Below, one piece after another: positions 1 to 9,316 of a DNA stretch of 64,000 nucleotides (positions are counted from its first letter, which is position 1; each line of letters begins with the position of its first letter). The notes beneath the pieces are model-generated. The model saw nothing but the letters and a program-made list of their open reading frames with translations. It was not told the DNA's origin and made no database searches. Source of the stretch: Andalucia godoyi. Taxonomy: Eukaryota > Discoba > Jakobea > Jakobida > Andaluciidae. The stretch lies in the NCBI GenBank assembly GCA_009859145.1, contig VRVR01000018.1, positions 5,688-69,687 of the forward strand, written 5' to 3'. Position numbers and translations under genes: made by a program.

Positions 1-334
1 ACGACGATTGCGAGTTGTCCGAACTTGGGGAAAAAACAACGCGTCCAAAAATGGAGCTGTGCTGCTTGGACAAGACAGCCAAGTCTCTTGCGCGAATGTT
101 CTTACAGGTGATGAAGTGTGCGCACACTCGGGTCGGATTATCGGATCCTGGAAGAGATAGTCCACAGTGTTTGCACTTCCAAGGTCCCTTCCCCTGGTTT
201 TCTGCAGGGTCTTTTTCACCTCCAGAGTACACTATGTGTTTGAAAACAGAAGACTTTGATTTGTGGCCCACAGGAGTAATACGGGCCTGCGAATCCCGCC
301 CTGTTTCGTTCGAAGATGACTGTGCAACAGACAT
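1..334 (-). CDS. BED-type zinc-finger protein, N-terminal part (runs off the left edge)
   Basis: An ATG at 334 opens a minus-strand frame with no stop down to base 1, giving at least 111 residues. Residues 52-77 read as a BED finger: aromatic W52 just before C54-x2-C57, then H73-x3-C77. The stretch before it is Ser/Gln/Lys-rich and disordered. BED fingers bind DNA and are typical of hAT-type transposases and genes domesticated from them, but also of some cellular chromatin proteins. No transposase catalytic region is visible because the gene continues out of the window. The neighbours to the right are a Crinkler-like kinase and a DDE transposase, so a mobile or mobile-derived gene is the likeliest reading. 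The finger is seen directly; the transposase link is inference. Confidence 0.6.
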   Translation of the reverse strand, partial: MSVAQSSSNETGRDSQARITPVGHKSKSSVFKHIVYSGGEKDPAENQGKGPWKCKHCGLSLPGSDNPTRVCAHFITCKNIRARDLAVLSKQHSSIFGRVVFSPSSDNSQSS

Positions 335-833
335 GTTCTGAAGTCAAGAAATGTCCAAACAAAAGACAAATTAAAAACCACGAACAACGAAACGAAAACA
401 ACACCGGCAATTCCAACTGAAGATGTCGAACAGGAAATTTGAGGCATGTGGCCAGAGAGGCCAGAAGTGAAATCGCGGGAAATTGCGGCGGCCAAAATGG
501 CGGGCAATCGGAACCGCTTATGAAGCTGCAATATTGCATTGCAATTTCACTGCAATTTCATGCAACTTTGTGCAATCTTGCACTCCAAAGTCCGTTGCAG
601 TGCAAGATACCCACCCTACTGGTGGAGTATAATAACTGATTGTCAAAATGTTTTATGTCACTCGACCGTAGTCTAGCGACCTAGCGATCGACGATCGACA
701 CTGGTACTATCACTATCACTGTTTATAGATTGAACGTGGGAATGAATTCAACTCGTTACGACAATCATAATCCTGGACAAGAATACCGCGGCTCTCACGG
801 ATCAAAGACCCAGTGCGGTAGAATCCCAAGCAG
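335..833. other. Intergenic, TGCAAT-rich
   Basis: No gene is seen between the BED protein start and the kinase stop. Bases 520-610 hold a loose run of TGCAA/TGCAAT motifs in both phases, which could be a degenerate repeat or clustered binding sites. Confidence 0.3.
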
Positions 834-2660
834 CTATTGCAGAGAGATTTCAGCTGTCTGAGGACCACATGCAGCTGCACAGAACTCACGTATTCGAACT
901 GCCATCGCATTGTCTGCAATGCTACGTTCTTCCAAATCAAAAAGCGTCGGCGCCGCGTCCCTCAGCTGCTGAAAAAACAAACGCAGAGGGCCACGGCAAT
1001 CCAGTACCGGCGTGTCAAGCGAGGCATCCAGCAGACGAGCGATGATTTCTCTTCGAATCTTAAAGAGTTCCTCTTTCGTTCGCACGCGTGTATGGGAATC
1101 CTGTTGCAGATTCTTCTCATCAAGAACAATGGCCATTGGCGGTAGCCACGAGAGCACGTCGCCGAATGCGATGCACATGGTCGTCAGCATTGCCTGTTGC
1201 AAGCAGACCTGCAGTCGCTCGCCATCGGACAGATCGGCCAACGACGCCACTGCATCCAGCCAATCGGGCGAGAAGGCAGTGTGGTAGTGAAATTCATTGT
1301 CTCGTTTTTGCACAAACGACGCACCACCCCAGTCGATCAAGCAGATAGGAAATCGCATGCCATTTTGGTGCTCATCACCAAGCAACACAATGTTCTGAGG
1401 GCAAATGTCCATGTGATAGATACTCTTCTCCTGGCAGTTCGACACGATGGATGTCAGCTGAAGAAGGAGCTCGGTGCAATACTGAACCGTATGATCCGAA
1501 AAACAAGATGCAAGCGGCAATGGATTTCCCACGGGGGCCGTGCACAGAATACCACCACGCTCGGACTGCTCGGAGAGCACAAGGGACGGTACCCAGTACT
1601 TATGAGCACCCCAGTCAATTCGCGAAATCTCTATCAACACGCTTCGTTCTGTTTCCATATCACCCAGCTTCGAAGGCGGAAAGCTCTTCACGGCAACTGG
1701 TGTCGTCTGATCCACCACGCCGGTCGCAACCTCGACCGCATTCGGCTCTCCCACACCATGCACGGGTCCACGTTGCAGCATCCCCGTCAGCTGGATCTGG
1801 TGTGCAATTCGTAATGAAGAAACAATGTCGGACGATGTTGCAGAGACAACAGGCGGAGCTTCTCCATCCCAGGAACACAATTCATGAGAGTCAAACGACA
1901 ACAACATGCACAGCGCACGCAGGCCAACCGTGTCCAGTGCAACAGGACTTGTTTGCAACAAATCATAGTCCCAACCATTGCCCGTCTGCAGAATGCGCAG
2001 ATGCAGGAACACGATCGAAGTACGATTGCATGCAAATCCCCAGTACGAGCGCCGGCGTATCCCACACTCTTCGACCATGTGTGCAAAGCGTTGGTACACT
2101 TGCCGAATAGCCTCTCCCAACTTCTCCTCCACATGCTCGCCGCTAGATCCTTTGAGCTCTCCCACAAGACACGCTTCAAAGTATGTGGCAAGTCGCCTGG
2201 CAACACGTCCTCGGCAAAACAGCAAGTCCACGCGTTGGATCAGTCCGTACAGTCCGCTTCTCGAGAAGTCTACGAGGTGCACATCACCGTGCTTGGATAG
2301 AAACCGAGTGAAAAACAGCCGAAACTGATCTTGCAACTGTGGCTCAGGGGAGTTGCGAGGTAAACTTCCCACCGTGTCATTCCATAGGGTTTGGAAATCA
2401 TTCCAATGCAAAAGAGAAACCTGAACGAAGGCGAAGAGCTGTTGCAGAGTAGCTCTCGAGGTGCATAGATTTGTTCTCCGGCTGCGTGACGACGATCCGA
2501 CAGCCAATAGATCTCGCGAGAGGCCGATGAGAAACGTTTCAATTCTGGCTTTTTTCACCTCTTGTTGCGCTATCTCCTTTTCTCGGCGTTCATTCTCTTT
2601 CTCGCGTTCTAACTGCTTGATTTGCTCTCGGAGCTTCCGATTTTCCAGATTTGGATCCAT
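834..2660 (-). CDS. Divergent protein-kinase-fold protein, Crinkler/FunK1-like
   Basis: 608 residues starting at the ATG at 2660. Residues 8-45 are a charged coiled coil rich in Glu, Lys and Arg. Residues 60-300 are alpha-helical with no recognised domain. The C-terminal half has the marks of a protein-kinase fold: VAVK with the ATP-binding lysine at 325, a catalytic loop HMDICPQN at 416-423 (pattern HxDxxPxN) and LIDWG at 441-445 in place of DFG. This catalytic-loop plus IDWG style is seen in kinase-like domains of Crinkler effectors and fungal FunK1 proteins, families that spread with transposons. Its place between a BED protein and a DDE transposase supports an accessory gene. A catalytically active kinase is plausible because Lys, Asp and Asn positions are kept. 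The family assignment is a judgement from motif style only. Confidence 0.5.
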   Translation of the reverse strand: MDPNLENRKLREQIKQLEREKENERREKEIAQQEVKKARIETFLIGLSRDLLAVGSSSRSRRTNLCTSRATLQQLFAFVQVSLLHWNDFQTLWNDTVGSLPRNSPEPQLQDQFRLFFTRFLSKHGDVHLVDFSRSGLYGLIQRVDLLFCRGRVARRLATYFEACLVGELKGSSGEHVEEKLGEAIRQVYQRFAHMVEECGIRRRSYWGFACNRTSIVFLHLRILQTGNGWDYDLLQTSPVALDTVGLRALCMLLSFDSHELCSWDGEAPPVVSATSSDIVSSLRIAHQIQLTGMLQRGPVHGVGEPNAVEVATGVVDQTTPVAVKSFPPSKLGDMETERSVLIEISRIDWGAHKYWVPSLVLSEQSERGGILCTAPVGNPLPLASCFSDHTVQYCTELLLQLTSIVSNCQEKSIYHMDICPQNIVLLGDEHQNGMRFPICLIDWGGASFVQKRDNEFHYHTAFSPDWLDAVASLADLSDGERLQVCLQQAMLTTMCIAFGDVLSWLPPMAIVLDEKNLQQDSHTRVRTKEELFKIRREIIARLLDASLDTPVLDCRGPLRLFFQQLRDAAPTLFDLEERSIADNAMAVRIREFCAAACGPQTAEISLQ

Positions 2661-3009
2661 TACACTAGTGATTTAACAAGAAGGGGAAATTACAAGAAAA
2701 AAAAGAAAAGAAAAAGGAAAACGGTGGGAATTGAACTTGGAGGAGGGGAAAAACAAGAAGCGGGGGTGTTCTTCGAATTTCTCCCACGACTGAAGTCGCA
2801 TACACCCAAACATCACGGAATGTACGGTAAGAGATCCATTTTACAGTGGCAGGGATCCATTTTGAAGTGTAAGGCTTGACGCTAGGAAGCCAAATTTTTT
2901 TTCCCTTGCCGATTTTCTTTGTGGCTTGCATTTTTGGTTTTTCTGGCTTCACTGAGCCACTGATTTTACGTATGAGACAACGCCAAGCAGAACATTCATT
3001 TTCGAATTG
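2661..3009. other. Intergenic between kinase-like gene and transposase
   Basis: The region holds a purine tract at 2686-2760 and a 16-base motif GATCCATTTT(A/G)(C/A)AGTG given twice at about 2833-2869. No gene is seen. The doubled motif could belong to the end of the transposon, but no matching inverted copy was found beyond the other side of the transposase. Confidence 0.25.
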
Positions 3010-4629
3010 CTAGTCATCATCGTCGTCATCTTCTCTTTCCCCCGGATGTTGCTGAGCAGCGTGGATGGTGGCGACGGCTGGTTGTGGCTCTCCAGTGTCT
3101 GATTCTTCAATGACCGCTTCATGCTCTTCGCGGAGTCCCGTCGATTCGCCCGTGCTTTCTGGGGCGTACTCCAATCCCCGTTCTCTGAACTTGCGAATCG
3201 CTGCAGCTTCCTTTTCGTCTCCTGCATGAACATGGTCAAGAAGCCTCCGCCTTGAGACCGGCTGGCGGTCCAAGGAATCTGTGAAGAACGACAGAGAATG
3301 ACCCCACGCACCTTTGATTTCAGAAGATGTGATTTGGCGGTAGGCCTTGCACATCAAGTCGACAAGATTCTCTTTTGATTGCGGAAGAGTCCTCACGACA
3401 ATCTGGGTGAAATACCATTTCCACGTGCCGAAGACTTCTTCACAAGGATCGAGAAACGGCGAATACGCGGGCAAAAAGCACATTTTAATGCCTTCTGGGA
3501 TTTCAAATTGCACTATTTCTGCTTTGTGAATAGCACAGTTGTCCTGAACAATGAGCTGTTTTGGGTCGCCTTTCTTGGGAATCCCGCCAGTCTTCTGCAA
3601 CTCGGCGAAGAGATGTCTGAGAAAATCCGCGTATGTCTGTGCTTTGACTCTGCCGTCGTAGCACTCGAAATACATCATCCTCTCTTTGTTCACTGCCACG
3701 ACTGCAGAAATGTTTGGAAGATCGATCTTTCCAATCGGCACCAGCGGACTGCACCCTTTCACACTGATGCCTTTGTTTGGCAGCACGCAAACATTGAAAG
3801 GAGTCTCGTCGATGAGTATTGCATTGTCGTACGCTGCGCGTTTCACATTCGACATCATCTTTGCGTACTGGTACCTTGCATCGATAATTCTCGGCAAATT
3901 TCTGCTAAGTGGGACAGGATAGAAGTCGGCTGCTCGGAATCCCAGATGCACATGCATCCAGTGTTGCAGCACCGCAGCCCCGTTTTCCAGTTCGTGCTGT
4001 TCCAGTTCCGGAAACTGCTTCTGCATCATTCCCATTAGATCTCTGTAGTGGAGAGTGTTGTCGATTACCAGGTGCTGCGCTGCCCAAAGAAGCTGATCAT
4101 CAGAAAGCAGTCGAGGTCGTCGGCATTTGGGATTCATCGCTCCATGTGCGAGCGGCTGAAGCGCATCTTCTCCGCGTTTCGCACGCTTTTCTACGCGGTG
4201 ATATGTCTGGTACAGAGCCGCTTCCTTGTGATTCAATACTGCCGCAAGATCGCGCAACGTGGATGTCTTGGTCCGCATGCTGATCCAGACAACTTCCTTG
4301 TCTCTCTGGCAGATGGTGTCCCTCGGTTGCCGATGCTGCGCCACTGCATTCGCATTTTCTTTATTCTCTTCACCAGAATGCCGTTCCTCGCCTTCCTTTT
4401 CTTCCTCTTTCTGTTCCACGCTGGTGTCAACAGCCACTTTCATTAAAAAGTGGCGGACCCCGGATTGGACGGCCGCCTCCCTGGCTTTGTACGCCAGTTC
4501 TGCTTTTGCAGCTGTTTCCCTGTTTCGTTTCTCTTGCTTTTGATGACGCAGTCTCTGCGATTTCGACATGAAATCCGTTAGAGTGGCATGGCTGAGCTCT
4601 GGGAAGTGGTCTTCGGGTAGCGGAGGCAT
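3010..4629 (-). CDS. Tc1/mariner-IS630 superfamily DDE transposase
   Basis: 539 residues with an uninterrupted frame. The RNase H-like catalytic core has all three acidic residues: D274 in LIDETPF, D363 in IVQDNCAIHK and E397 in the hallmark AYSPFLDPCEEVF, so the last spacing is 33 residues between D and E. About 130 lysine-, arginine- and glutamate-rich residues precede a helix-turn-helix-like region at 105-250, and the tail ends in a run of seven aspartates. A DDE transposase of this superfamily cuts and pastes DNA at TA dinucleotides. The intact frame suggests recent activity or domestication. Clear terminal inverted repeats with TA duplications were not found within 500 bp on either side, so the element borders are unknown and a domesticated single gene is possible. 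Confidence 0.85.
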   Translation of the reverse strand: MPPLPEDHFPELSHATLTDFMSKSQRLRHQKQEKRNRETAAKAELAYKAREAAVQSGVRHFLMKVAVDTSVEQKEEEKEGEERHSGEENKENANAVAQHRQPRDTICQRDKEVVWISMRTKTSTLRDLAAVLNHKEAALYQTYHRVEKRAKRGEDALQPLAHGAMNPKCRRPRLLSDDQLLWAAQHLVIDNTLHYRDLMGMMQKQFPELEQHELENGAAVLQHWMHVHLGFRAADFYPVPLSRNLPRIIDARYQYAKMMSNVKRAAYDNAILIDETPFNVCVLPNKGISVKGCSPLVPIGKIDLPNISAVVAVNKERMMYFECYDGRVKAQTYADFLRHLFAELQKTGGIPKKGDPKQLIVQDNCAIHKAEIVQFEIPEGIKMCFLPAYSPFLDPCEEVFGTWKWYFTQIVVRTLPQSKENLVDLMCKAYRQITSSEIKGAWGHSLSFFTDSLDRQPVSRRRLLDHVHAGDEKEAAAIRKFRERGLEYAPESTGESTGLREEHEAVIEESDTGEPQPAVATIHAAQQHPGEREDDDDDD

Positions 4630-5060
4630 GTTCTGTTCTCCGACGTCGCTAGGGAGTGTGGTGGAATCAGAAAATTAGTGCAAAAGATTTTTATTACGAA
4701 AAATAAAAGAAAACAAGAAACAGTTGATCAACACACGTGCAAACCGTCACTGGATGCAGCGGCGAGGACAGATTCACTGTTGAAAAGTATACTGATAAAA
4801 AGCGACGGTAGTCGGGAATTAGGTAATTAATATTTTACATATAACTCCTGAACGGCGTCGTCCCCAAGAGAATTTCTTTTGCCAGATTGCTCGCCGTCCC
4901 CGACTCTACCAGTCTCCAGCATTATCTCAGAAAAAGTGATGTGGACCGTTTTCCATATTTGTGAAACATGGAAAAAAAACCACGAAGTACTATCACTTGT
5001 TTTCTTTTTTTTAATTGTCAACTACAGAATGTGCATGTGTGTCTGAAGTCCGATGCCAGC
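4630..5060. other. Intergenic between transposase start and synthetase stop
   Basis: AT-rich, with no coding signal on either strand. It should hold the transposase promoter and possibly the outer end of the element. Confidence 0.3.
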
Positions 5061-6228
5061 CTAAATATCATCAAACCAGACAGTGTGCTTGGCATCCGGA
5101 CCTGTGCCAACGCACCAAATGGGGACGCCGCAGTCTTTTTCGATGGTCGACAGCCAATCGCGAGCGTGCGTGGAAAGAGCAGACGCTTCCGTGACACCAG
5201 CACATTCCGGAAAGAGAACATCCAGTTTGCAAATTGCAATTTTCGTGGCAGAATTTAACATAATTGCCTTCTGCGCAAGGACCGTTGAAAACGGAGCTGC
5301 TCGGCGAGGACGACCCGTGTTGACTCCGTACTCTTGCCAACCTCGTTTGATCGTCTCTTCTGGCGTGAGTTCGCCCTCAAGGAATCCCTGTCCGACACGA
5401 GTTACATATGCCTTGAAGACAATGACAACATCTTTGACGTGTTTGGGGCCAACTCCTACGTCGGCACAGAGCGACGAAGCGCACACGTCTTTGGACGTGC
5501 AGAAGGGATAATCGCCGTAGTAGAGCGAAAGGAACGTTGCTTGGGTACCCTCAATGATGACCTGCTCTTTTCGAAGCAGAGCTGCATGAATCAGCGAAGG
5601 CACGTCACCAACGTACTCCTTCAGACTATCCCAGTTCTTTGCAATGGGTCCTTTGCGCAAGACGTGATCAGAGATGGCCATACCGGATCCAGATCCTGTG
5701 GAGCCCACGATTTTCATCAGATGTTCATCAGCTTTTTCCCGAACACGGTGTTCCTCTGCAATAATGGCGCAATTCTTGTCAATAACCAATCGGCCAGGCC
5801 CAATTCCGAGATCAACAATCTCTTTGGCAGTGATGATTGGATCCACGACAACCCCAGGACCAATCATCAACGCAGCAGAAGGCACGTCCAGGGCCGCAGA
5901 CGGTACCTGCCGAATTCCAAACTTCTTCCCCTGGAACTCGATGGTGTGTCCCGCATTCGTGCCAACTCCCCCTCTTGCGACAATGGACGCCTTCAGCTTA
6001 TGTGCCACGGCAGCGACGATCCGCCCTTTTCCTTCGTCCTGTGAGTCGAAATATCGTAAGACGCTTTCAGTTCTTCAACCTCCCACAACAGCAAGTGCCA
6101 ACAATCAACAAAAAGAAAAAAGAAGAAAGAAAACCAACACCACCCCCCAAAATGAAAATGAGATGTATATTTCAAAAACATACACCAAAAAACCCTCCCA
6201 CAACAACAGTCACGCAAGGTTCAACCAT
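5061..6228 (-). CDS. Adenylosuccinate synthetase, short archaeal-type, one intron
   Basis: Two exons: 6228-6184 (15 codons) and 6038-5061, 340 residues in total. The 145-bp intron (6183-6039) has donor GTATGT and acceptor CACAG and sits exactly inside the P-loop, giving GGFFG | DEGKGR. Other family marks are ARGGVGTNAGHT, VGSTGSGSG, EGTQATFLSLYYG, TSKDVCASS and NTGRPRR. The enzyme joins IMP and aspartate with GTP hydrolysis to make adenylosuccinate, the first committed step to AMP. Bacterial and most eukaryotic forms are about 430 residues; this length and pattern match the 340-residue archaeal form. Without the first exon the frame would lack the catalytic GDEGKG loop, which is the reason for the splice call. 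The gene is divergent from Vps34. Transfer from archaea is an inference. Confidence 0.88.
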
Positions 6229-6558
6229 TCTCCTGATCTTTGTTGGAGGGAGGAAAAAATGAAAATAAATGAAGAAAACGTGCACAATCGAAAAGGCAAA
6301 AGGGGGGCGCGGGCTGGCAAAAACGTAGAAAAAGGAACTCTCTGGTGCAAGACCTGGGGATTGTGTGATCGGCTTGAGGTCTCGAGAATCTCTGAGTTTC
6401 TCGTCTTTCTGTTGAACTCGCAGCAAAATCAACAAAACCGGAAAATCGAGGCCAAGAAAAGAGCCTCTCCAAAAAAACAAAAAAAAAACAAGGAACTCAT
6501 TCATCTACCAAGCGTCTGATTTGGATATTTGGATCATTTTGAAAAGAAAAGAAAGAAA
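6229..6558. promoter_or_regulatory. Shared divergent promoter region, synthetase and Vps34
   Basis: The 330-bp gap between two outward-pointing genes must carry both promoters. It is A/G-rich and no defined element can be named. Confidence 0.3.
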
Positions 6559-9171
6559 ATGTCGGAAGACCGTCGTAACGTCGTATTGAAGAGTTTCACC
6601 GTGAAAGAACACATTTCTGTGACCATTCGGCGATTTGCACGTGTAGATGTGTTGATGAAAGACATTGACCGTCGCTTTGTGAATCAAGTCTCCGCTAAAC
6701 CAGGCCTCGGCCAAACCACACAAACACCCTCTTCATTTTCCTCCTCTTCGCTGTCGTCCTTGTCTCTCCACGCCTTGGAGGACTTGAGGGATCTTTCAAA
6801 TTGCTCTGTTCGACTGCAAGTGTTTGTTGCAACGACTGCTCTCACACCAGTTTGTGAATCAATGTCGTTTCGATTGAATTTGAATGGTGAACTTTCTGAC
6901 GCGCAGACCGTGGGCCTCCCGATTCGTATATGCGATGTTCCTCGAAGCGCAAGTCTGAAGATTTGGCTGATGCGTGCCGGTCACGATTGCTTGGGACTTT
7001 CTGAAATGCCACTCTATTCCAAGGCTGCCGGAAGACTGCGGCAGGGAAGACGCAGAGCGCGGATGCATCTCATGACTGTCAGTTCCGGCCACTCGTATGC
7101 GTACAAAATCGATGCAGGTCAGGATCCTCTGCAGAGACTCGAGAAATTGGATGATGCGTTTCAGTCTCGAGCAGAGAGCATCAAGGTATCGTGGTTGGAC
7201 CGATGCCACTCGGATTTCCTTGAAAACGCTGAGGACGTTGTCCGCATGAATGAAATTGATGCCTGGAAGAAGAGTATACAGTCGTATCGGCAGTTTTCTT
7301 CATTCTCTTTTCGCTGGCCCAGCACGGAGCATGCACCGTTTTTCTACGGTGTGTTCGAGTTTCCGAGGTTCAGCGTTCCAATTATGTTTTCTGCAGACCC
7401 GGAAATTCAGCGTTCCGTTTTTTCTGGCTCAGAGTCTTCGAGGGTGCCAGCGGACCCGCAAGCGTTGAACGAAAATCCCTGCGAAATCCTCCATTCCAAG
7501 CTGGGACGTGTGTCGCTGGTGGAAGACAAAGCTGCGAAACCGGACCCGACTGCGTTGTTGTCCATTCAGAGAATTTTGAATCTTACGTGTCTGGATGAGC
7601 TCAGTACAGAGGACAAGGCCATATTATGGAAGTATCGCTATTATCTTCGAAGAGAAGGTCGCGCGCTGACAAAATTCTTGAGATGTGTCGACTGGAAAGA
7701 TCCGAAGGATCAGAAGGAAGGCCATGCACTGATGAACGTCTGGAATCCAATCGAGGTCTCCGATGCGCTAGAATTACTGTCAAGCTCATTTTCGGACGTC
7801 CCCGTGCGTTTTCATGCTGTAGAGGTTCTGCGACAGGCATCCCATACGCAGATTTGCTCCATTCTACTGCAGCTGGTCCAGGCGCTGCGCTACGAACGGA
7901 ATGGAGCGTTTTCAGAATTGGCCAATTTCCTCCTGGATCGTGCCTGTGTCAGTTTTGATATTGCATGTGACCTTTTTTGGTACCTCACAGTGGAGTCCGG
8001 TGAATTATTCCTGGAAGTCAAGAAGCGCTTGATCAGTCTCGTTTGCAGCTCCGGTGTTCCCGAGACGTCTGGCAACTTGAAGGCAATGGATTTGCTCACT
8101 GGGGAGAAACGGGCATCGATACTGGAGAAGCAACAGGTTTTCATTGCACTTCTTCAGAGAACATGCAAAGCGCTGGAAAAGGAAAAAAATCGCATCAAGA
8201 AGATTGAAACCTTGAAATCGCTGATTGTGTCGGGCGGTGACGACCAGATGTTCACAACCTTGTTCAAGACCAGTATTGTCTCTCTGCCGATTCATCCGCA
8301 TGTTGCAATACAGCGCTTGCTTGCAGATGATGCTTATGTGTTCAAAAGCGCCAAGAACCCGCTGAAACTGGCATTTTCTCCAACAAATGAATCTGCTCCA
8401 ATACAGCGAATCATCTTCAAATCGGGGGACGATATCCGGCAGGATCAGCTGGTCATGCAAATGATTAACCTCATGGACACAGTGTTGAAGCGAAATGGAC
8501 TGGATTTGCGTCTGACGCCTTATCGAGTTCTTGCATGCAGTGCTGATTGCGGAGTGGTCGAATGCATCGAGGATGTCAAGTCCATCGCCGAAATCATTGC
8601 AGAATTTCGGGGGGACATCATCAAGTTTCTCGAGAAATGCAATCCTCAAATGCCACCGTCTGTTATGGATAATTTTGTGAAGAGTTGTGCTGGATACTCG
8701 GTGATCACCTTTATTCTTGGGATAGGAGACCGGCATTTGGATAATTTGTTGCTGATGCCCGATGGGCGTCTTTTCCATATCGACTTTGGCTTCATCCTGG
8801 GCCGCGATCCGAAACCATATCCTCCTCCGATGAAATTGTCCAAGGAAATTGTGCAAGCAATGGGAAACGAATATGACCGATTCCGCAGTTTATGCTGCGA
8901 AGCATTCAACATTCTCCGCAAACAAGCATCTCTCATTTTGAACCTTCTGGTACTGATGATCGACGCAAACATCCCCGATGTGTCTGGAATCAATGTGAAG
9001 AAATTGGACCCAAGAGAGCATCTTTTGAAGGTCCAAGAAAAGTTTCGACTCGATTTGTCAGACGAAGAAGCTGTAGTTTTCTTGCAGTCTGTTATCAACG
9101 ATTCCGTCAATGCGCTGTTCCCGCAAATCACCGAGGCGATCCATCGAATTGCACAGCAGCTGCGATCATGA
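6559..9171 (+). CDS. VPS34: Class III phosphatidylinositol 3-kinase Vps34
   Basis: 870 residues from the ATG at 6559; the frame is open upstream but without another ATG. The order is an N-terminal C2 domain (about 20-210), the helical PIK accessory domain (about 340-520) and the C-terminal lipid-kinase domain (about 590-870). The kinase domain shows GDDIRQDQLVMQM, the catalytic loop GIGDRHLDN near 722 and HIDFGFILG near 740, with the helical C-terminus typical of Vps34. The enzyme makes PI3P on endosomes and autophagosomes with Vps15 and Atg6/Beclin partners. Length is close to the human protein (887). It faces the next gene tail to tail with a 145-bp gap that holds an (A5T)n-like tract. Confidence 0.95.
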   Translation: MSEDRRNVVLKSFTVKEHISVTIRRFARVDVLMKDIDRRFVNQVSAKPGLGQTTQTPSSFSSSSLSSLSLHALEDLRDLSNCSVRLQVFVATTALTPVCESMSFRLNLNGELSDAQTVGLPIRICDVPRSASLKIWLMRAGHDCLGLSEMPLYSKAAGRLRQGRRRARMHLMTVSSGHSYAYKIDAGQDPLQRLEKLDDAFQSRAESIKVSWLDRCHSDFLENAEDVVRMNEIDAWKKSIQSYRQFSSFSFRWPSTEHAPFFYGVFEFPRFSVPIMFSADPEIQRSVFSGSESSRVPADPQALNENPCEILHSKLGRVSLVEDKAAKPDPTALLSIQRILNLTCLDELSTEDKAILWKYRYYLRREGRALTKFLRCVDWKDPKDQKEGHALMNVWNPIEVSDALELLSSSFSDVPVRFHAVEVLRQASHTQICSILLQLVQALRYERNGAFSELANFLLDRACVSFDIACDLFWYLTVESGELFLEVKKRLISLVCSSGVPETSGNLKAMDLLTGEKRASILEKQQVFIALLQRTCKALEKEKNRIKKIETLKSLIVSGGDDQMFTTLFKTSIVSLPIHPHVAIQRLLADDAYVFKSAKNPLKLAFSPTNESAPIQRIIFKSGDDIRQDQLVMQMINLMDTVLKRNGLDLRLTPYRVLACSADCGVVECIEDVKSIAEIIAEFRGDIIKFLEKCNPQMPPSVMDNFVKSCAGYSVITFILGIGDRHLDNLLLMPDGRLFHIDFGFILGRDPKPYPPPMKLSKEIVQAMGNEYDRFRSLCCEAFNILRKQASLILNLLVLMIDANIPDVSGINVKKLDPREHLLKVQEKFRLDLSDEEAVVFLQSVINDSVNALFPQITEAIHRIAQQLRS

Positions 9172-9242
9172 GCGCTCCATGTTACTCCTCATAAATTAAT
9201 GAATTAATTATTTAAAAAACCGGTATTGGTCGCTCATGTGCC

Positions 9243-9287
9243 AAAAAAGTAAAAAATAAAAAATAAAAAATAAAAAATAAAAAAAGA
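9243..9287. repeat. AAAAAAT tandem tract
   Basis: Several head-to-tail copies of a 7-bp A-rich unit lie in the shared 3' gap after Vps34. Confidence 0.7.
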
Positions 9288-9316
9288 TGAAGAGGAGGCA
9301 AGGAGGACAGAATGCC

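Noticed and set aside
2700-4900. Terminal inverted repeats of the DDE transposase element
   Set aside because: Only 3-4 base similarities were found near TA dinucleotides; nothing above chance.
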